Shown here piece by piece: positions 7,318 to 9,589 of a stretch of 9,589 bases of DNA (position 1 is its first letter; the number at the start of each line of letters is the position of its first letter). A model generated the notes under the pieces. The model made no database searches. It saw only the letters and a program-made list of their open reading frames with translations, and was not told the DNA's origin. Made by a program: the position numbers and the translations under genes. This stretch comes from CAYMWF01 sp964394085 [NCBI: uncultured Gemmatimonadota bacterium] (GTDB lineage: Bacteria; GCA-2686955; CAYMWF01), in contig CAYMWF010000136.1 of NCBI GenBank assembly GCA_964394085.1, positions 1 to 9,589 of the forward strand, in the 5' to 3' direction.

Positions 7318-8082
7318 ATGTTCAAAGTTGTCACATTCCTTCTTTTTTGCGGCATCCCGTGCATCGGCTGCTCCGCCGACAGGGCCGTAGGCGGATCCGA
7401 TGTAAATATTACATCGATCCAGTCGCGTATAGATGCTTCAGCGGATGGAGACACCATCCTGGTGGAACCCGGCACCTATTTCGAACGGATCAACTACTGG
7501 GGCAAGGCGATTGTAGTGAAGAGTATCGCCGGCCCTGACAGTACCGTCATCGACGGTGAAAGAAAAGGTTGTGTAGTCGATTTCAGCGGCTGTGCAGACA
7601 CTTTCAGCGTTCTTGATGGATTCACGGTGACAAATGGGACGGGTATGTCAATAAGTGGACAGCGGAGAGGAGGAGGCGTTTTTGGACACGGTTGGGAGGG
7701 TGGGGACTCATCATCATGTAAACTGCTTGACTGTGTCATTAAAAACAACCGGGCCGGAGAAGGCACAAATGCTGGGTTCGGCGGTGGTGTTTGCGTCAGC
7801 TATGGCGTTTTCGTCATGCGAGGCTGCACTTTGAGAGGAAACTCAGCAACCTCGGCCGGCGGGGGTATGGCTCTTCATGTCTCAGGGCACATTCACAACA
7901 ATCGCATATTAAACAACCGGTCAACGGGTGAAGAGTTCGGTTTTGAGGATTACAATGGCGGATGTAGCGGGGGAATGCGTTTGTATGGCTGCGATAATCT
8001 CCTGGTCGAAAACAACCTATTCAAGGGGAACACAGTGAGCAGCCGGACGAAGAATACTCATATCCCACTGCAGGGGCTTTAA
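7318..8082 (+). CDS. Second beta-helix protein, N-terminal part (broken by a frameshift near 8046)
   Basis: A hydrophobic leader (3-17) ends in C-I-G-C18, so either a lipoprotein (imperfect lipobox, Cys at -3) or a signal peptide cut after C-S-A20 is possible. The same cap as in the upstream gene follows (G-D-T-I-L-V-E-P-G-T-Y, then D-S-T-V-I-D-G-E), and then Gly-Gly-Gly coils with Asn ladders (N-N-R, N-N-L-F-K-G-N). The frame is convincing to about residue 243 and then gives a short non-helix tail ending at TAA 8080-8082. The matching frame is one base back and continues the helix to 8717. The intact protein would be about 466 residues, a usual length for the family. GGA seven bases upstream is a weak ribosome site. 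It is probably a tandem paralogue of the gene at 5388, without the Ig-like domain. Catalysis or binding target is unknown. Confidence 0.75.
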   Translation: MFKVVTFLLFCGIPCIGCSADRAVGGSDVNITSIQSRIDASADGDTILVEPGTYFERINYWGKAIVVKSIAGPDSTVIDGERKGCVVDFSGCADTFSVLDGFTVTNGTGMSISGQRRGGGVFGHGWEGGDSSSCKLLDCVIKNNRAGEGTNAGFGGGVCVSYGVFVMRGCTLRGNSATSAGGGMALHVSGHIHNNRILNNRSTGEEFGFEDYNGGCSGGMRLYGCDNLLVENNLFKGNTVSSRTKNTHIPLQGL

Positions 8083-8717
8083 TGAGTCTCTATGGAGCAC
8101 CCGTGATAAGAAACAATAGATTTATAGGGAACGGCGGCGGTGTAGAAGGCGGCGCCATGTACATCGCAGATTGTTCGTGGGGCACGATTATTGCCCATAA
8201 TTTGTTCATCGAAAACAGCGCTGGTGATTATTGGGCTAGCGGGCGGGGTGGGGCATTCTGTTGCCACGGCCCTGGAGGTGTGCTTCTTGTCAATAACACA
8301 TTCATCAGAAACGGCGCATACCAGGGCATCAACGGCGAGCCTTACGGCGGCTCCATCGATTACCAGAAATCCGGGAGCGGCGTCTTCAACAACATCATTG
8401 CTGAAACACTTTCCGGCAGGTTTGCCGCCGCCCTGATCAGACCGCCCCACGACAACAACTGCTACTGGGACAATATCGACGGCGACGTGGACGATCCTGA
8501 GCCGAATGCCGTCTTTGCAGATCCGATGTTCAAGGATGAGCAGTATCATCTCCACCCAGGTTCTCCCTGTATCGATGCCGGCGTCATAAAACTCGAAGAC
8601 GACCCCTTCTGTCTTGAACTCCCCGACATTGGCGCCCGTGAGTCATGCACCGATTTCGTCATCCCGTTCTGGGCAGGCGATTCCTTGCGTCCCTACCATC
8701 ACAACCGGAAGGAATGA
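8082..8717 (+). CDS. Second beta-helix protein, C-terminal part
   Basis: This frame continues the helix: N-N-R-F, three Gly-Gly coils, an N-N-T-F-I-R-N coil, then D-P-M-F and H-P-G-S-P-C-I-D-A-G, the closing motif of the family, followed by a short tail. The frame is open back to 7998, and translating it from 8046 gives helix-like sequence (A-G-A-L-M-S-L-Y-G) before the nominal ATG at 8082, so this ATG is unlikely to be an original start. The ATG overlaps the TAA of the N-terminal part as TAATG, and AGGGG lies five bases before it, so re-initiation on the same mRNA could occur. On its own the product has no export signal and would lack the N-terminal cap. The simplest reading is one gene with a one-base loss, either real or a sequencing error. 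Confidence 0.7.
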   Translation: MSLYGAPVIRNNRFIGNGGGVEGGAMYIADCSWGTIIAHNLFIENSAGDYWASGRGGAFCCHGPGGVLLVNNTFIRNGAYQGINGEPYGGSIDYQKSGSGVFNNIIAETLSGRFAAALIRPPHDNNCYWDNIDGDVDDPEPNAVFADPMFKDEQYHLHPGSPCIDAGVIKLEDDPFCLELPDIGARESCTDFVIPFWAGDSLRPYHHNRKE

Positions 8718-8787
8718 GGTTCCGGCGTCATCTATTTAACCGTATAATCGGAAAGACTGTTTTGTGTATGTAAAATTGCAAACAGGA

Positions 8788-8815
8788 ACTCGTGATAAAG
8801 TGGATTATCACGAGT
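8788..8815. terminator. 11-bp perfect hairpin between convergent genes
   Basis: The arms ACTCGTGATAA (8788-8798) and TTATCACGAGT (8805-8815) pair perfectly around a 6-base loop. The hairpin lies 71 bases after the plus-strand stop and 48 bases before the minus-strand stop, where a shared bidirectional terminator is expected. There is no T-tract on either side and the stem is AT-rich, so it is not a canonical intrinsic terminator. A protein-binding dyad is the alternative. Confidence 0.4.
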
Positions 8816-8862
8816 AAAGATACATGTCCGAGTTTTACCGTAGACAATCCCGATAAATAGGC

Positions 8863-9336
8863 TTACCGTCGATCAAGCCCCTCTCTTTCTAATTCCCACG
8901 TCTGTTCAAAATCAAAAGTATCCGTGACTTTCGCTGGAAGGTTATAGGCGTCTGCAAATTTGAATTGCTGGAGCCAAGCCAGGTCAGCACTGGTAAGTTT
9001 AAACCAGAATCGACCAGGCAAGGCGTCAGATCTTTTATCTCGGAACGCTCGACGTAGGACTTTTGCGAAATAAGCGGCATTTCCGACAGTAAAAAGAAAT
9101 ACTGGATTCTCGACTGGGATTTGAGTTGACCTTGAGAGTTCATTGATTCGTGAATTCCCTCGAATTGAGTGACCGATCTTATACAGGAATGTTCCATTCT
9201 CCAAAGGGTGAGACCTTATAACATAAACATATCCCCACCTTCTAGGCCGGTTTGGAATGGCGCACTCCTCGAGTAGTTTTTTAAGAGCAGTCAAAATTTG
9301 TTCCTGAGAACTAGGGTCACATAGAGGGATTTTCAT
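8863..9336 (-). CDS. T5orf172/GIY-YIG-type protein, 157 aa, with degenerate active site
   Basis: ATG 9336-9334 has AAGGA about eight bases upstream. Residues 35-40 (G-Y-V-Y-V-I) and 52-55 (Y-K-I-G) form the GIY and YIG strands. R63 sits in the following helix, and residues 108-113 (G-R-F-W-F-K) match the closing strand of the family. This is the T5orf172 (MUG113-like) branch of the GIY-YIG superfamily, found in phage, mobile and chromosomal proteins. The usual Glu-x-x-Leu-His-x-x-Phe helix reads K92-V-L-R95-R-A-F98, so the metal-binding glutamate and the histidine are absent and cleavage activity is doubtful. Residues 1-34 form a helical lead and 130-157 an acidic tail. There is no partner restriction or DNA-binding gene beside it. 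It is convergent with the beta-helix gene and sits in AT-richer sequence, which is compatible with separate acquisition. Confidence 0.8.
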   Translation of the reverse strand: MKIPLCDPSSQEQILTALKKLLEECAIPNRPRRWGYVYVIRSHPLENGTFLYKIGHSIRGNSRINELSRSTQIPVENPVFLFTVGNAAYFAKVLRRAFRDKRSDALPGRFWFKLTSADLAWLQQFKFADAYNLPAKVTDTFDFEQTWELEREGLDRR

Positions 9337-9589
9337 CTTTGGGTTCCTTTTTGCTAAGAATACTTCTCACATTATTGAATTATGTTACGAGTAGTAGGTC
9401 TTTTTAGAGCATTAGAGGATACTCATTACTAAATCCCAGTATGCAGCAACTTCTTTCCGAAATGCAGAGAAATGCAGGAAAATGAATCAAGCTGACGGTC
9501 AAATCCGTTGCATTCATTTATTGCGCACCCTTCTAAGCAACATATACACCATAACGAGTTACGCTGACCATGTCAGGAGTTCTGAATTT
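9337..9589. other. AT-rich non-coding right edge
   Basis: No open frame with a start and ribosome site was found in these 253 bases. Minus-strand sequence just upstream of 9336 should hold the promoter of the GIY-YIG gene, but no convincing -35/-10 pair was found. A short run of ATGCAG repeats lies at 9441-9478. An ATG at 9570 on the plus strand has no ribosome site and only 20 bases before the edge. Confidence 0.4.
9459..9478. repeat. Tandem 10-bp direct repeat with ATGCAG core
   Basis: GAAATGCAGA (9459-9468) is followed at once by GAAATGCAGG (9469-9478), differing in one base. A third ATGCAG occurs at 9441-9446. The cluster is about 105-140 bases upstream of the GIY-YIG start on the minus strand. 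It may be a binding site or chance. Confidence 0.3.

Noticed and set aside
8079-8555. Minus-strand open frame of 158 codons opposite the second beta-helix gene
   Set aside because: Its valine-rich translation is the mirror of Asn/Asp-rich beta-helix codons and has no support of its own.
5388-8717. Glycine-rich coil repeats as a CRISPR-like or satellite DNA repeat
   Set aside because: The repetition is at protein level (beta-helix coils); the DNA copies are divergent, irregularly spaced and have no constant repeat-spacer pattern.
9570-9589. Possible gene start at ATG 9570 on the plus strand
   Set aside because: Only 20 bases remain and no Shine-Dalgarno match precedes it.

Overview
The window looks like a stretch of chromosome from an uncultured, probably Gram-negative bacterium. 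The main evidence is three large secreted proteins in a row: a multidomain polysaccharide-lyase-like enzyme and two right-handed beta-helix proteins. Their N-terminal helix cap and their closing Ser-Pro-Cys-Ile-Asp motif are styles I associate with candidate phyla of the FCB type (Eisenbacteria, Latescibacteria, Zixibacteria and relatives). That taxonomic guess comes from memory of protein style and is weak. No rRNA, tRNA, CRISPR array, insertion sequence or integrase was seen.

Layout. Positions 1-850 (minus strand) hold two tightly joined genes: a 135-residue protein of unknown function, and a RecB/AddB-type PD-(D/E)XK nuclease that runs off the left edge. Positions 851-1158 are a divergent control region. 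It has a perfect 16-bp palindrome, a 12-bp palindrome, and a plausible sigma-70 promoter for the plus strand. Positions 1159-8717 (plus strand) form the secreted-protein cluster: a 1406-residue PcRGLX/YetA-like (rhamnogalacturonan-lyase-like) protein; a 577-residue beta-helix protein with a C-terminal Ig-like domain, 8 bases downstream; an orphan coding-like fragment (7123-7314); and a second beta-helix protein broken by a frameshift near 8046. Positions 8718-8862 separate convergent genes and carry an 11-bp-stem hairpin. Positions 8863-9336 (minus) encode a GIY-YIG/T5orf172-type protein that lacks the expected catalytic glutamate. Positions 9337-9589 hold no recognisable gene.

How the genes may work together. 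The plus-strand genes share direction, close spacing and export signals, so an extracytoplasmic role in binding and degrading acidic plant- or algal-type polysaccharide such as pectin-like rhamnogalacturonan is the most economical reading. No transporter, sensor or intracellular sugar gene is present to confirm it. The left nuclease pair and the right GIY-YIG gene are DNA-processing genes on the opposite strand, probably unrelated to the sugar cluster and possibly of phage or mobile origin.

I see no clear new system. The points most worth checking are the unusual domain architecture of the giant lyase-like protein, the frameshifted beta-helix gene with its TAATG junction, the nuclease plus small-protein pair, and the degenerate GIY-YIG protein.
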